NCBI RefSeq assembly: GCF_002752655.1 | Contig: NZ_CP023737.1 | Span: 1,550,001 to 1,614,000, forward strand | Source of the DNA: Methylosinus trichosporium OB3b | GTDB lineage: Bacteria > Pseudomonadota > Alphaproteobacteria > Rhizobiales > Beijerinckiaceae | Direction of reading: 5' to 3' | DNA length: 64,000 bases | In this document: positions 1-8,331 of the stretch, in pieces | How positions within the stretch are numbered: the first letter of the stretch is position 1 | Layout of the letters: every line of letters starts with the position of its first letter | Made by a program: the position numbers and the translations under genes | Notes under the pieces: generated by a model | Told to the model about the DNA's origin: nothing | The model's input: the letters and a program-made list of their open reading frames with translations, nothing else | The model's database searches: none

Positions 1-428
1 TGGCCGCGCAGGCTCAGATCGAAGGTGACGAGGCCGCGATCGGAGGACCCCTCCGACCAATCGGTGACGATGAAGGCGCTTTGCTCGACATCGCCGCCGC
101 TGGCGCCGGGAAGATCGCGCATGAGCTGGAGATTAATCGGCTGGCCGGAACGATAAGCGGCGATGACGCGCCGATAGCAGGCCTTGGCGGGGTCGCATTT
201 GCCGCTGGCGGTCAAATCCCAGGTGAGGCCCTTCACGGCGCTGGAGCGCGCGGCGAGCGCGGTGGGGTCGTTGCAATCCGGCACCCAGGCGTCCTCGACC
301 TCGGCGCCATGCTTGGAGCTGACGGTGGTGGCGACGCAGAGGAAGGTGAAGGCTTCCGACACCGCGCCGTCGCCGACGAGGAGATAGAATTTCTGCCCCG
401 GCAAGGGGTTCACGAGGCTGACGGTCAT
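1..428 (-). CDS. Phage tail tube (major tail) protein, partial
   Basis: The gene starts with ATG at 428 and is still open at base 1, so only about 142 amino-terminal residues are visible. They begin MTVSLVNPLPGQKFYLLVGD and include WDLTASGKCD and SAFIVTDWSEG, a pattern seen in TP901-1/HK97-type tail tube proteins, which form the inner tube of siphovirus tails. Its position next to a DUF3168-type tail completion gene and a head-tail adaptor fits that role. The family call is from pattern and synteny; the missing carboxyl end prevents a length check. Confidence 0.75.
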   Translation of the reverse strand, partial: MTVSLVNPLPGQKFYLLVGDGAVSEAFTFLCVATTVSSKHGAEVEDAWVPDCNDPTALAARSSAVKGLTWDLTASGKCDPAKACYRRVIAAYRSGQPINLQLMRDLPGASGGDVEQSAFIVTDWSEGSSDRGLVTFDLSLRG

Positions 429-444
429 GTTCGGTCCTTTCGGG

Positions 445-873
445 TCACGGATTGGCGTCGGAGAGCAGCGTTTGCAGGAGGACGGTGACTTCCTTCGGCG
501 CCGCCAGCGCCGGCGTGTCGCCGCCGGCCGTGCAGCGCAGCGGCGTCGCCGCATGGCCGCCGGCGAGGGTGAGCTCGGCGAGATCGAGCGCCGGCACGAT
601 GGCGTCATGCAGGCGCCAGATGTCGGCGCGCCCGAAACCCGTCGAGACCGCGTGAATGGCGAGCGAGACGTCATAGGAGCGGTGGCAGCCGATCTCGGCG
701 CGTCGCCATTCGAGCACGCCGAGATAGATGTAAGGCGCGATGGCGTCGCTCGGGTCGCCGCGCGCGTCGCGCGGAATCTCGTCATAGATCTTCGCCTCGA
801 CGATCGCGGCAATATCGGCATTGCCCTGCAGCGCCGCGATGATCGCATTGCGCAAGGCTTCGAATGGGCTCAT
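445..873 (-). CDS. DUF3168-type tail completion protein
   Basis: The 142-residue product starts MSPFEALRNAIIAALQGNAD and contains IPRDARGDPSDAIAPYIYLG, typical of DUF3168 proteins that sit at the top of the tail tube in HK97-like phages. The ATG at 873 is chosen over a TTG four codons upstream because GGAGGGTGAG directly precedes it as a ribosome-binding site. It lies between the head-tail adaptor gene (upstream) and the tail tube gene (downstream), the usual order. Confidence 0.82.
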   Translation of the reverse strand: MSPFEALRNAIIAALQGNADIAAIVEAKIYDEIPRDARGDPSDAIAPYIYLGVLEWRRAEIGCHRSYDVSLAIHAVSTGFGRADIWRLHDAIVPALDLAELTLAGGHAATPLRCTAGGDTPALAAPKEVTVLLQTLLSDANP

Positions 874-874
874 C

Positions 875-1210
875 TCACCCTCCAATCTTGCGGGCCACGT
901 CGATCTTGATCCAGCGGCGCAGCTTGTCGGGGAGCTGGACGCTCTCGATCGACCAATCGGCGCCGGCGAAGGAGATGCGATCGGCGGCGGTGATGGTGCG
1001 GTTTTGGGCGCAGTCGTAGACGGTGAGCTGGCCGTGCGCCTGATCTTCGACGAGGCCGGCTTCCGCCGCCTTCATCGCCGACAATTGTGCGAAGGCGGCG
1101 CGAGTGGTGAAGGCGTCGGCATAATCGCCGCGCGGGACGCCGCCGGGGTCGCCGGGAATGACCTCGCGGCGGCGGATCGTCACCAGATAGCGCATGCGGC
1201 CGGCTTGCAT
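875..1210 (-). CDS. Phage head-tail adaptor (SPP1 gp16-like head closure protein)
   Basis: This 111-residue protein (MQAGRMRYLVTIRRREVIPG at the start, then SAMKAAEAGLVEDQAHGQLT) matches the small head closure/adaptor family that connects portal to tail. Characteristic points are the short N-terminal RxxxTIxR strand and an internal segment with conserved Ala, Glu and Thr/Val. It is followed after one base by the DUF3168-type gene, consistent with one polycistronic message. Confidence 0.8.
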   Translation of the reverse strand: MQAGRMRYLVTIRRREVIPGDPGGVPRGDYADAFTTRAAFAQLSAMKAAEAGLVEDQAHGQLTVYDCAQNRTITAADRISFAGADWSIESVQLPDKLRRWIKIDVARKIGG

Positions 1211-1216
1211 GTTGCT

Positions 1217-1744
1217 TTAAGCCGAGCGGCCGATGATGCCGAGCTGATAGGTCGCCGCGGCGCCGGAGCTGTTGGCGATGCGGAGAATGTCATTGCTGGC
1301 GTTGGTGACGGCGCCGAAGCCGGTCGAATCGGGAGCCCAGAGGACGACGCCGGCGCCGGGACGGAACGGGCCGAGCGTCGGCGTGGTGCCGCCGAGGAAG
1401 CCCAAGAACGGATTGGAGCCGCCGCCTACCGTCAGATTGGTGGTATTGCGCGCGGCGCTGTCCAGCTTTGGGGCATTGACGAGGGCGACGGCGATGATCC
1501 GCGCAAAGGTGACCGTCTCACCCATGACGCCGGTGAGCACGCCGGAGAGATCGATATCGTCATTGGTCGCCGAGGCCACTTGTCGTTCGAGCATCACGAA
1601 TTTGTCGACCTGATCGGCGCCGACGCCATTGCCGAACATTTTCAGGACGGCGAGCTGGGCACGATAGATCGGGCCGTCGCCGAAATTGCCGGCGGCGGCC
1701 TGGGCGACGGTGAGGGCGAAATCGAGCTTCACGGAGAGGGTCAT
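1217..1744 (-). CDS. Putative phage structural protein, unknown family
   Basis: A 175-residue protein beginning MTLSVKLDFALTVAQAAAGN. It is rich in Gly, Ala and Thr, has a glycine-rich middle (GGGSNPFLGFLGG) and ends in small polar residues, as in virion proteins. It lies between connector-type genes and the head-tail adaptor, where decoration or minor head/tail proteins are often found. I do not recognise a named family; the virion role rests on location and composition. Confidence 0.6.
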   Translation of the reverse strand: MTLSVKLDFALTVAQAAAGNFGDGPIYRAQLAVLKMFGNGVGADQVDKFVMLERQVASATNDDIDLSGVLTGVMGETVTFARIIAVALVNAPKLDSAARNTTNLTVGGGSNPFLGFLGGTTPTLGPFRPGAGVVLWAPDSTGFGAVTNASNDILRIANSSGAAATYQLGIIGRSA

Positions 1745-1748
1745 GGCG

Positions 1749-2042
1749 TCAGGTCCTTTCGGCGGCGATTGCGGGGTGGCTCTGGATGGATTCGCTGCGC
1801 TCGCAATGGCGGGGCGGGCGGAGATCGCCGCCGGCGGCCTTCACCATGCGGCGGGCGCATTCGGCGACGAGGGCGCAGCGATCGGACTCGGCCAGCGCCG
1901 CCATGGTCGGCGCGAGGGTGACGAGGCCGGCGGCGGTGTAGGCCGTATAGCGCTCGGCCTTTGCCGCGAGGGCGGGCTCGGGCAGCGGGCGCAGCGCGTC
2001 TTGCAGCTCGCGGATGTAGGATTCGGCGGCGAAGAGGGTCAT
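1749..2042 (-). CDS. Small phage protein whose 3' end is a REP-like repeat
   Basis: A 97-residue protein starting MTLFAAESYIRELQDALRPL. The first 75 or so residues look like an ordinary helical phage protein. The last 22 (from PPRHCERSESIQ) are the recognisable translation of a Rhizobiales REP/BIME repeat, so the reading frame appears to have been extended or replaced at its end by repeat insertion. The start overlaps the stop of the upstream coiled-coil gene (ATGA). Function unknown. Confidence 0.65.
   Translation of the reverse strand: MTLFAAESYIRELQDALRPLPEPALAAKAERYTAYTAAGLVTLAPTMAALAESDRCALVAECARRMVKAAGGDLRPPRHCERSESIQSHPAIAAERT
1766..1813. repeat. REP-like element inside a phage gene
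   Basis: The stretch contains CTCTGGATGGATTCGCTGCG followed by CTCGCAATGGCG, closely similar to the right arm of the REP element at 32165-32252 (CTCTAGATTGCTTCGCTCCG then CTCGCAATGACGG). ATTGCG and CGCAAT at the edges form a short inverted repeat. Such repeats are normally chromosomal and intergenic; this copy is within the last codons of a prophage gene. Confidence 0.6.
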
Positions 2043-2251
2043 GAGGCCCTCAGTTTCTTGCGCAGCGACATCGCCATTTCCTCGAGCTGGGCGACTTGCG
2101 CTTTCAGCCTATCGCGTTCGTTCTCGAGGTCGCGGAGCTGCAGGCCTGTGCGGCGCTTGTGCGCTTCCAGGACCTCGGCGAGATCGGCGGTTTGCTGGCG
2201 CGCCGTGGCGATTTCCTCGCGCAGCTCGGCGATTTCCGATTCAGTCGACAT
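2039..2251 (-). CDS. Small coiled-coil phage protein
   Basis: A 70-residue protein (MSTESEIAELREEIATARQQ at the start) that is almost entirely a heptad-type coiled coil rich in Glu, Leu, Arg and Gln, ending MSLRKKLRAS. It lies between the gp6-like connector gene and the REP-extended gene, with an ATGA overlap to the latter. Such short coiled coils may act as scaffold or chaperone proteins in head-tail joining, but I can assign no specific function. Confidence 0.6.
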   Translation of the reverse strand: MSTESEIAELREEIATARQQTADLAEVLEAHKRRTGLQLRDLENERDRLKAQVAQLEEMAMSLRKKLRAS

Positions 2252-2261
2252 CGGGCGTCCT

Positions 2262-2903
2262 TTAGATGTCGTGGAAGCGATGCGGCGCGATCAGCGCGTC
2301 GAAGCCGAGCGGCGTCGCGGTCAAATCCGAGCCGAAGCCGCTCACCGCCTCACGATGCTGATAGAGATGGCCGATCAGCAGCAATGCGGCGTGGCGGAGC
2401 GCCGGCTCGACATCACTCGCGGAGTCGCCATAGCCGAGGCGGACGGTGATGCGCCACGCCTCCTCATCGACATCCGCATCGGGCCAGGAAAGATCAGCGG
2501 AAAGGCGCAGCCAGGTCGCCGCATCGGAGAGGCTCCGCGTCACGAATTGCTCGCGCGGAATCTCGACATAGGCGCCGCTCTGCATCGCCTCGACCTTCGT
2601 GACCGCCTGCAGCGGCGCGCGATCGAGCCGGAAGCCCGCGGACAAGGGCAGCTTGCGCAGCCGCGCCTCGAGGAGATCGGCGCTGCAGATCGGCGCCGGC
2701 GCGAGATATTCCCATGTCTGCGTCAGCAGAGGACGGCGCGTGATGTTGCCGCCGATGTCGAGATGATGCGTCGCCAGATCGCACAGCGACGTCAGCAGCG
2801 CATCGTCATCGGTAAAATCCTCCGTGTTCGTCTGGCGCTTCGCCTCGGCGAGCGAGACGATGGTGGTGGAGGAGCGCGCGACGAGGCGCCAGACGCCGGA
2901 CAT
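2262..2903 (-). CDS. Phage head-tail connector (HK97 gp6-like)
   Basis: The 213-residue protein contains VSLAEAKRQTNTEDFTDDDA near residue 17, then an arginine/leucine helix and a carboxyl half ending in a tyrosine-rich helix (LLIGHLYQHREAVSG). This is the pattern of gp6-like connectors, which form the ring between portal and head-closure protein. It sits between capsid-side genes and the adaptor genes in the usual HK97 order. Confidence 0.85.
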   Translation of the reverse strand: MSGVWRLVARSSTTIVSLAEAKRQTNTEDFTDDDALLTSLCDLATHHLDIGGNITRRPLLTQTWEYLAPAPICSADLLEARLRKLPLSAGFRLDRAPLQAVTKVEAMQSGAYVEIPREQFVTRSLSDAATWLRLSADLSWPDADVDEEAWRITVRLGYGDSASDVEPALRHAALLLIGHLYQHREAVSGFGSDLTATPLGFDALIAPHRFHDI

Positions 2904-2908
2904 GGCGA

Positions 2909-3127
2909 TTACGCGCCCGCGCCGGTCGCGCCGCCGGCCTTCTTATCGGCGCCGGGCTTCCCGCCGGCCTTGCCGTCGCCCGCGCCCTTATCCTCTTCCT
3001 CGAGGAGGCCGAGCGCACGCGCCGAGTCGACGAGCTCCGGCGGGCAGGCTTCGCCGGCCGGAATGGTGCGCGGATAGATTTCGCCCATGGGCGCGCAATA
3101 GAAGTCTTTCGCCAGTTTCATGACCAT
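2909..3127 (-). CDS. Small Lys/Gly/Ala-tailed phage protein
   Basis: A 72-residue protein starting MVMKLAKDFYCAPMGEIYPR, with a folded-looking first half (TIPAGEACPPELVDSARALG) and a low-complexity Gly/Ala/Lys/Asp tail. The ATG at 3127 is preceded by AAAGGACG. It lies just downstream of the capsid gene. The pattern resembles short head-region proteins found after HK97 capsid genes, but no function can be assigned. Confidence 0.6.
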   Translation of the reverse strand: MVMKLAKDFYCAPMGEIYPRTIPAGEACPPELVDSARALGLLEEEDKGAGDGKAGGKPGADKKAGGATGAGA

Positions 3128-3186
3128 CGTCCTTTCATGAGCGCGCGGCGCGCGAGGAGCCACGCGCGGAGCTTCGCGATCAGCGA

Positions 3187-4422
3187 TCAGGCGGAGATAT
3201 TGAGCGCCTTCAGCACATCGGGGTTGAGCAGGCCGCCGCCGACGCGCTTCGTCGTGTAGAACTCGACATAGGGCGGGTTCTTGTAGGGATTGCGCAGCAC
3301 GCGCACGCCGATCCGGTCGACAATCAGATAGCCCATGTCGAAATCGCCGAAGAGCACGGGCTTGGTCCCGGCCGCGACATTGGGCATGGCCGCCAATTCG
3401 GTGATCGGATATTGGCACAGCGTCGGCGGCTGGCCCGCCTGATAGGAGGGTTGCCACAGGTAATTGCCCTGCCCGTCCTTGAGCAGGCGAATCTTGTTCT
3501 GTGTGTCACGGTTCATCGCGAAGCGCGCAGCTGACGTATATTGGGACGGCAGCGCATAGATGAGATTGACGATTCCGTCCGACGTCACCTGCGACGCGTG
3601 ACCGCTGTTGACGGTGAGGATGGCGCCCCAGGGATGCGCCGCCGCATTGGCGCCGCCGGTGATATAGGTGAGCACGCCGTTCGGCTTGTTCGATCCATCG
3701 CCCGAAACGAACGCGATTCCTTCCTGATAGGCGAATTCCGTCTCCACCTCGCCGGCGAGCCAGGGCTCGATATCGACCTCGGCGTCATCGAGCAGCTGCT
3801 GGGTCGCGGACGGGTTGGCGTAAATTTCGCCGGGCGTGTAGGTGAGCGTCCCGAAAGTCGGCGTCGCCGTCACGGTGCGCGCCGCGGTCTCGTTCACCCA
3901 ACCCGACGCCGTGCCGCGATTGTTGAACAGCTTGGAAAAGCCGCCCGTCGAGATCGACTGCACGCGGCAGATGGCGCGCATCGGCGAGATATTGACGAGG
4001 CGATCGGTGATGGTGCGATCCCATTCGACCGGCGTCAGATAGCCGCCCTCGGACGCCGTGCCCTTGTTGAGCGAGGCCTGCACATCGCCGCGGCGCATAT
4101 GGGCGAGGAAGGCCTTGGTATATTCGGCGTCGCGCGGGCGGCCCGGCGCGCCGCCGGCGCCGCCGGACGCGAGCGCCGCGATGCGCTGATTGGCTTCGTC
4201 GAGCGCACCCTGCAGATCGCCGACCGCCGCATTGATGCGATCGACCTTTTCGGCGCTGACGACATCGGCGAAGCGCTTGTCGATCCCGCGCAGCTGCTCG
4301 TCATGCGCCGCGCGAAAGTCGGCGAAGGCCTTGTTCAGCTCGACGAGAATCTTGTTCGGGTCGCCTTCCGCGCGCAGGCGCGTCACGCCGCGATAGGCGA
4401 GCGGCGAGGTGTGCATGCTCAT
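3187..4422 (-). CDS. HK97-family phage major capsid protein
   Basis: The 411-residue protein has the HK97 layout. An amino-terminal coiled-coil delta/scaffold region (about residues 20-90: NKAFADFRAAHDEQLRGIDK) is normally removed by the prohead protease. The mature shell domain follows (GTASEGGYLTPVEW, then VNETAARTVTATPTFGTLT) and the end is RVGGGLLNPDVLKALNIS. It follows the ClpP-type protease and portal genes, as expected. Both the coiled-coil region and the mature fold are present. Confidence 0.95.
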   Translation of the reverse strand: MSMHTSPLAYRGVTRLRAEGDPNKILVELNKAFADFRAAHDEQLRGIDKRFADVVSAEKVDRINAAVGDLQGALDEANQRIAALASGGAGGAPGRPRDAEYTKAFLAHMRRGDVQASLNKGTASEGGYLTPVEWDRTITDRLVNISPMRAICRVQSISTGGFSKLFNNRGTASGWVNETAARTVTATPTFGTLTYTPGEIYANPSATQQLLDDAEVDIEPWLAGEVETEFAYQEGIAFVSGDGSNKPNGVLTYITGGANAAAHPWGAILTVNSGHASQVTSDGIVNLIYALPSQYTSAARFAMNRDTQNKIRLLKDGQGNYLWQPSYQAGQPPTLCQYPITELAAMPNVAAGTKPVLFGDFDMGYLIVDRIGVRVLRNPYKNPPYVEFYTTKRVGGGLLNPDVLKALNISA

Positions 4423-4433
4423 GCTTGATCCTT

Positions 4434-5297
4434 TCAGGCTTTGAGAGTCGCGAGCAGCCGCTCGGCCGCCGCCATATCGAAACCGGTGTGGTCGAAGCCA
4501 GCGCGAGGCGTGGCGGGATCGGCAGCGTCGCGCATGCCGGCGTCGCGAAACATCTTGCGCCGCTCGGAACGCGGCACGCCCTGTTTCGCGAGAAGAGCTT
4601 CGAGGCGGCGGCGCGACTGCATGCGCGCGCTGGCCCCGCCATCGGAGGCGGCGTCGCCTTCCGGCGCGGCGAAGTCGCCGTCCGAAAAGCCGAGGTCGCG
4701 CGCATCCTTGGCATTGATGAAGGTTTCGGCGTCCATCATCGCCGCGATCTTGTCGCCCGTCTGTCCCGAGCGCGCGGCGTAGATTTCCGCCATCGCCGAG
4801 TCGAAGGGCTCGAACATGTCGGCGCCGGCGCGCATGTCGTGGCGATTGCCGACGACGACGCCCCAGGCGTTGTGAATCATCAGGAACGAGCCCTGGCCCA
4901 TCAGGATTTGATCGCCGGCCATGGCGATCAGCGAAGCGGCGCTGGCGGCGAGGCCCATCACCTTCACCGTCACTTCGGCCTTGTGGTCCTTGAGCATGTT
5001 GAAGATGGCGAGGCCTTCGAACATGTCGCCGCCCGGCGAATTGATGGAGACGGTGACGGGCTTCTCGCCGATCGCGCGCAGCGCCCCCGACATGCGCTTC
5101 GCCGTAAAGCCGCCGCCGGTCCAGTAATCCTCGCCGATCACATCATAGATCGTGATCGTCTGATCGGATTCGGCCGCGGCCTGGGGCGCGACCATGGGCG
5201 CGGCGGCCCAGAGCTCCAGCGCCGAGGACGGGGCGTCCCACTGATAAGAATCGGGACGCTCGAAGGCTTTGACCGCGGGGAGCTGGCGGAGCGACAT
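4434..5297 (-). CDS. ClpP-like phage head maturation protease
   Basis: A 287-residue ClpP-fold serine protease that would trim the capsid delta domain and scaffold inside the prohead. VSINSPGGDMFEGLAIFNML forms the oxyanion/Gly-rich region, GLAASAASLIAMAG carries the nucleophilic serine, and FLMIHNAWGVVVG carries the catalytic histidine. The carboxyl 70 residues are a basic extension (RRRLEALLAKQGVPRSERRK) that may bind capsid subunits. It lies between portal and capsid genes. Confidence 0.93.
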   Translation of the reverse strand: MSLRQLPAVKAFERPDSYQWDAPSSALELWAAAPMVAPQAAAESDQTITIYDVIGEDYWTGGGFTAKRMSGALRAIGEKPVTVSINSPGGDMFEGLAIFNMLKDHKAEVTVKVMGLAASAASLIAMAGDQILMGQGSFLMIHNAWGVVVGNRHDMRAGADMFEPFDSAMAEIYAARSGQTGDKIAAMMDAETFINAKDARDLGFSDGDFAAPEGDAASDGGASARMQSRRRLEALLAKQGVPRSERRKMFRDAGMRDAADPATPRAGFDHTGFDMAAAERLLATLKA

Positions 5298-5306
5298 GCG
5301 AAAGCC

Positions 5307-6542
5307 TCATTGTTGCGGTGATGCGGGCGATTGAACGCCGGGGGGCGTGAGGCCGACGCCGTCCGGACGCGGCGGGAGGCCAACGAGATCGCGGATTTCG
5401 TTCGCCTCCATCCACGGCTTGTGACCGCCGGAGCCGGACGCTTTGGCGAAGAACTCGGCCTGATCCTTCATCGAGCCGCGCAGCAATTCGCGCTCGTCGA
5501 AATCGATCGTGTAGCGGCGCTTTTCCTCGCGCGTGAGCAGCGAGCGGCGAATGGCCTGCTCCCAATTGGCGAAGCTCGGCGCGAGGCCGAAGCGCACGAA
5601 CAGAATGGCGAGCTGCTCGACGCCGGAGCCCCAGGACGTGTCATCCATGCCCATCAGCGGGCGCGGGACGCCGAAGAAGCGGGCGATGTCCTCGACCATG
5701 TGACGCGCCGTCTCGATCGTCTGCGCGTCTTTGGCCGTCTGCTGGAAATGCTCGACGCTGATACCTTCATCGAGCACCATGAAGCGGCCACGGTTCTTCG
5801 ATCCGGCATAGCTCTCGAGCTGCTGCTTCAAATCCTCTTTTGCCGATTTGCTCAGTTTATTCGGATGTTTGAGCGCGCCGCCGGCCGCCATGCCGGTTTT
5901 ATAGATCGAGAACAGCGACGCCGAAGCCTCGCGCGAGAGGCCGATCGCCTCGGCGGCGAGCGTCAGCATCGAGAGACCGCGCACGCCATCGACCGAAAAG
6001 CCGCGAAGATGAAAGACCTCCTCCTGCGGCAGATCGAAGCTGCGATTGCTCTGCGTGAACCGATAGCGCAGGCGGCCGTCGCCTTGAACTTCCACATCGG
6101 CGCCGGCCGGGTCGATCGGCAGCAACCCGGCGATGCGCTGCCCCGTGCGGACGATGCGCGCGAAGGCGTCGCCCTGCGACAGGACGCGCATCTCCATCAG
6201 CCGCTTGAACTCATAAGCCGTCTGAAAAGCGTTCGGCTCGTGCATGAGCACATCGAAGAGCGGATGATCCTCCGCTTCGCCGGCCACGCCGCCGCCAGCC
6301 GACGCTTTGCGCATGAGGCGCAGCGGCAACATGCCGATGGCGCCGGCGCGCAGATCGATGCAACGCACCACGGCCGATGTCTCGTAAGCCGAGATGGAAT
6401 TGCGGCCCGTGCGAACGAATTCGAGGAACGCCGGATCATCGAGACCGGCGAAGCTCTGCCCGCTCGCGCGCGGCGCCGAGGCCGCCGCGGCGCGGCGACG
6501 GCGGCGCGCGCTGCTCAGTCTCGATGCGATGGCGTCTGTCAC
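5307..6542 (-). CDS. HK97-family phage portal protein
   Basis: A 411-residue portal. Features seen are the tyrosine-containing N-terminal region (RNSISAYETSAVVRCIDLRA), the central wing (LPLRLMRKA, then HPLFDVLMHEPNAFQTAYEF), the conserved GDAFARIVR strand, and the FGVPRPLMGMDD region followed by VEQLAILFVRFGLAPSFANW. The portal forms the dodecameric DNA channel at one capsid vertex and docks the terminase. It lies ten bases upstream of the protease gene. Confidence 0.94.
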   Translation of the reverse strand: MTDAIASRLSSARRRRRAAAASAPRASGQSFAGLDDPAFLEFVRTGRNSISAYETSAVVRCIDLRAGAIGMLPLRLMRKASAGGGVAGEAEDHPLFDVLMHEPNAFQTAYEFKRLMEMRVLSQGDAFARIVRTGQRIAGLLPIDPAGADVEVQGDGRLRYRFTQSNRSFDLPQEEVFHLRGFSVDGVRGLSMLTLAAEAIGLSREASASLFSIYKTGMAAGGALKHPNKLSKSAKEDLKQQLESYAGSKNRGRFMVLDEGISVEHFQQTAKDAQTIETARHMVEDIARFFGVPRPLMGMDDTSWGSGVEQLAILFVRFGLAPSFANWEQAIRRSLLTREEKRRYTIDFDERELLRGSMKDQAEFFAKASGSGGHKPWMEANEIRDLVGLPPRPDGVGLTPPGVQSPASPQQ

Positions 6543-6554
6543 TGAATGCCAGCC

Positions 6555-8330
6555 TTAGATGATGAGGCGGTCGGATTCGTAGGCCGAGGTTTTGTCTTCG
6601 GCATGCAGCATGGCCGTCAGCGCGTTGACGCTCGCCGCAATGCCGTCGATCTTTTCGGCGCTGTGCTTCTTGGACGGCACGAAGTTCATGTTGCGATCGA
6701 AGGCGATGTGCGCGTTCTGCGCCATTTGCCGCAACACCGGCTGGCCGCCATGATCGAAGCGGCCGGCGAGGACCTCGACCTCGAGCATCTTGGTCGGCTC
6801 GGCGAGGGTGAGATGGCCCTGGCGGACTTTGAGCATGCGCTCGGCGCCGAAGCCTTCCTCCTGCAGGTCCGAGATCAGCTTGGTTGCGAACATCGGATCA
6901 TAGCCGATCATCTTCACATCGAAGACCTGCGCATCCTCGAGGATGGCGCGCATCACATAGTTCTGATCGACCATGTCGCCGGGAGTCGGCGTGAGCGCCT
7001 GCATTCTCGCCCAGCGGTCATAGGGCAGGCGATCCTCGCGCGAGCGCTGCTCGATCGTCTCTTCCGGGCACCAGAATTTCGCGATGATCTCGAGCTTTCC
7101 GCCGGCTTCCTCCGGCGGGAAAATCCAGACGAGGGCGGTGAGGTCCTTGACCGAGGAGAGATCGAGCCCGCCGTAACAGGCGCGGCCGCGCAGCGTTTCG
7201 GCGCGGGTTTTCCAAGCCTGCTTGTCGGCGGCGCAAGCATCCCAGCGGGCGACATTCAGCCATCGGATGCTGGCGTCGACCCATTGGTTGAGGTGATAGC
7301 GGCGGAAATGGCTTTCGGCGCGCGGGTTGTTGCGGGCCTTCGCATATTCGCCGCGCAGGAAGTCCATCGTCGGCGACAGGCCGAGATTGGGATTGACCTT
7401 GCGCCAATTGTCCTCGTCGCGCCAATCGTCGTCATCCTCGAGGCCGAACATCACGACGAGCGAGCGCGGATCGTAAATGCCCTCGCCGGTGTCGGCGCCG
7501 GCGTCGGGCGGCTCGATCGGGCCGGCGAGAATGGCGCGCGATTCCTTGTAGAGATCATAGCCGACGACGGCGGTTTTCAGGCCCGCGGTGGAGGCGAACA
7601 GCTCGATCGGCTGCAGCTGCGCGGCCATGCCTTGCCGAATCGTGGTGTCGAGATCGCGCGAGTCCCATTCGTGCATCTCGTCGCCGACCGAGACATAGGG
7701 CGACATGCCGTGCTTGCCGGCCGCCTTGCCGGTGAGCCGCTCGAAGCGGGCGAGCTTGCGCGCGCACCAGATCGACTTGCCGAAGACGGCGAGCTCGCGC
7801 GCGAGGCGCGGCTGTTGCGCGATCATCGCCTTCATTTTGGTGAGGACCGTTCCTGCCTGCTTTTCGTTGAGCGCGAAGCAATAGCCCTGGCCGCCATAGA
7901 CGGCGTCGATGGCCCAAAACGCGAGAGCGAGGGACGCCAGAAATTCAGACTTTCCGTTCTTCCTGGCGATCCACAGCAGCAAGCGGCGGAAGAGGCGGAC
8001 ATGCGCGATGGTTTTCGCGCCGGTTCGCGGGTCGACGATCTCGGTCGGAATCTTCCACCCGAACAGCAGGCGGACCGTGATCTCCTGCCACAGCGCCAGG
8101 CGGAAGGGGACGCCGGCGAAGCGCAGATCGGTGAGGACGAAGATGTCCGGCCACAGGTCCACCATGAAGTCGGCCTTGGCGGCGTCATACCACGTGCCGG
8201 GCGTGGCGGCGGCGCGGCGCCAGAAGATGGTCGGCCAATCCCAGCCCTCGGCGGCGCCGCGCGCGATGAACTCGGGGAGGTCGGCCGCCGCCGCGTGAAT
8301 GAGCGGGGCGGCGCGGAGAGTTTCAGGCAC
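6555..8330 (-). CDS. Phage terminase large subunit (HK97 type)
   Basis: The 591-residue packaging motor has an N-terminal ATPase domain with a Walker A-like loop (LLLWIARKNGKSEF near residue 118) and a Walker B acidic pair (VSVGDEMHEWDS near 217). A carboxyl RNase H-like nuclease domain contains CYGGLDLSSVKDLTALVWIF and MIGYDPMFATKLISDL, which carry the metal-binding aspartates. It cuts concatemers and drives DNA into proheads. The small terminase ends one base upstream. Confidence 0.95.
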   Translation of the reverse strand: MPETLRAAPLIHAAAADLPEFIARGAAEGWDWPTIFWRRAAATPGTWYDAAKADFMVDLWPDIFVLTDLRFAGVPFRLALWQEITVRLLFGWKIPTEIVDPRTGAKTIAHVRLFRRLLLWIARKNGKSEFLASLALAFWAIDAVYGGQGYCFALNEKQAGTVLTKMKAMIAQQPRLARELAVFGKSIWCARKLARFERLTGKAAGKHGMSPYVSVGDEMHEWDSRDLDTTIRQGMAAQLQPIELFASTAGLKTAVVGYDLYKESRAILAGPIEPPDAGADTGEGIYDPRSLVVMFGLEDDDDWRDEDNWRKVNPNLGLSPTMDFLRGEYAKARNNPRAESHFRRYHLNQWVDASIRWLNVARWDACAADKQAWKTRAETLRGRACYGGLDLSSVKDLTALVWIFPPEEAGGKLEIIAKFWCPEETIEQRSREDRLPYDRWARMQALTPTPGDMVDQNYVMRAILEDAQVFDVKMIGYDPMFATKLISDLQEEGFGAERMLKVRQGHLTLAEPTKMLEVEVLAGRFDHGGQPVLRQMAQNAHIAFDRNMNFVPSKKHSAEKIDGIAASVNALTAMLHAEDKTSAYESDRLII

Positions 8331-8331
8331 G

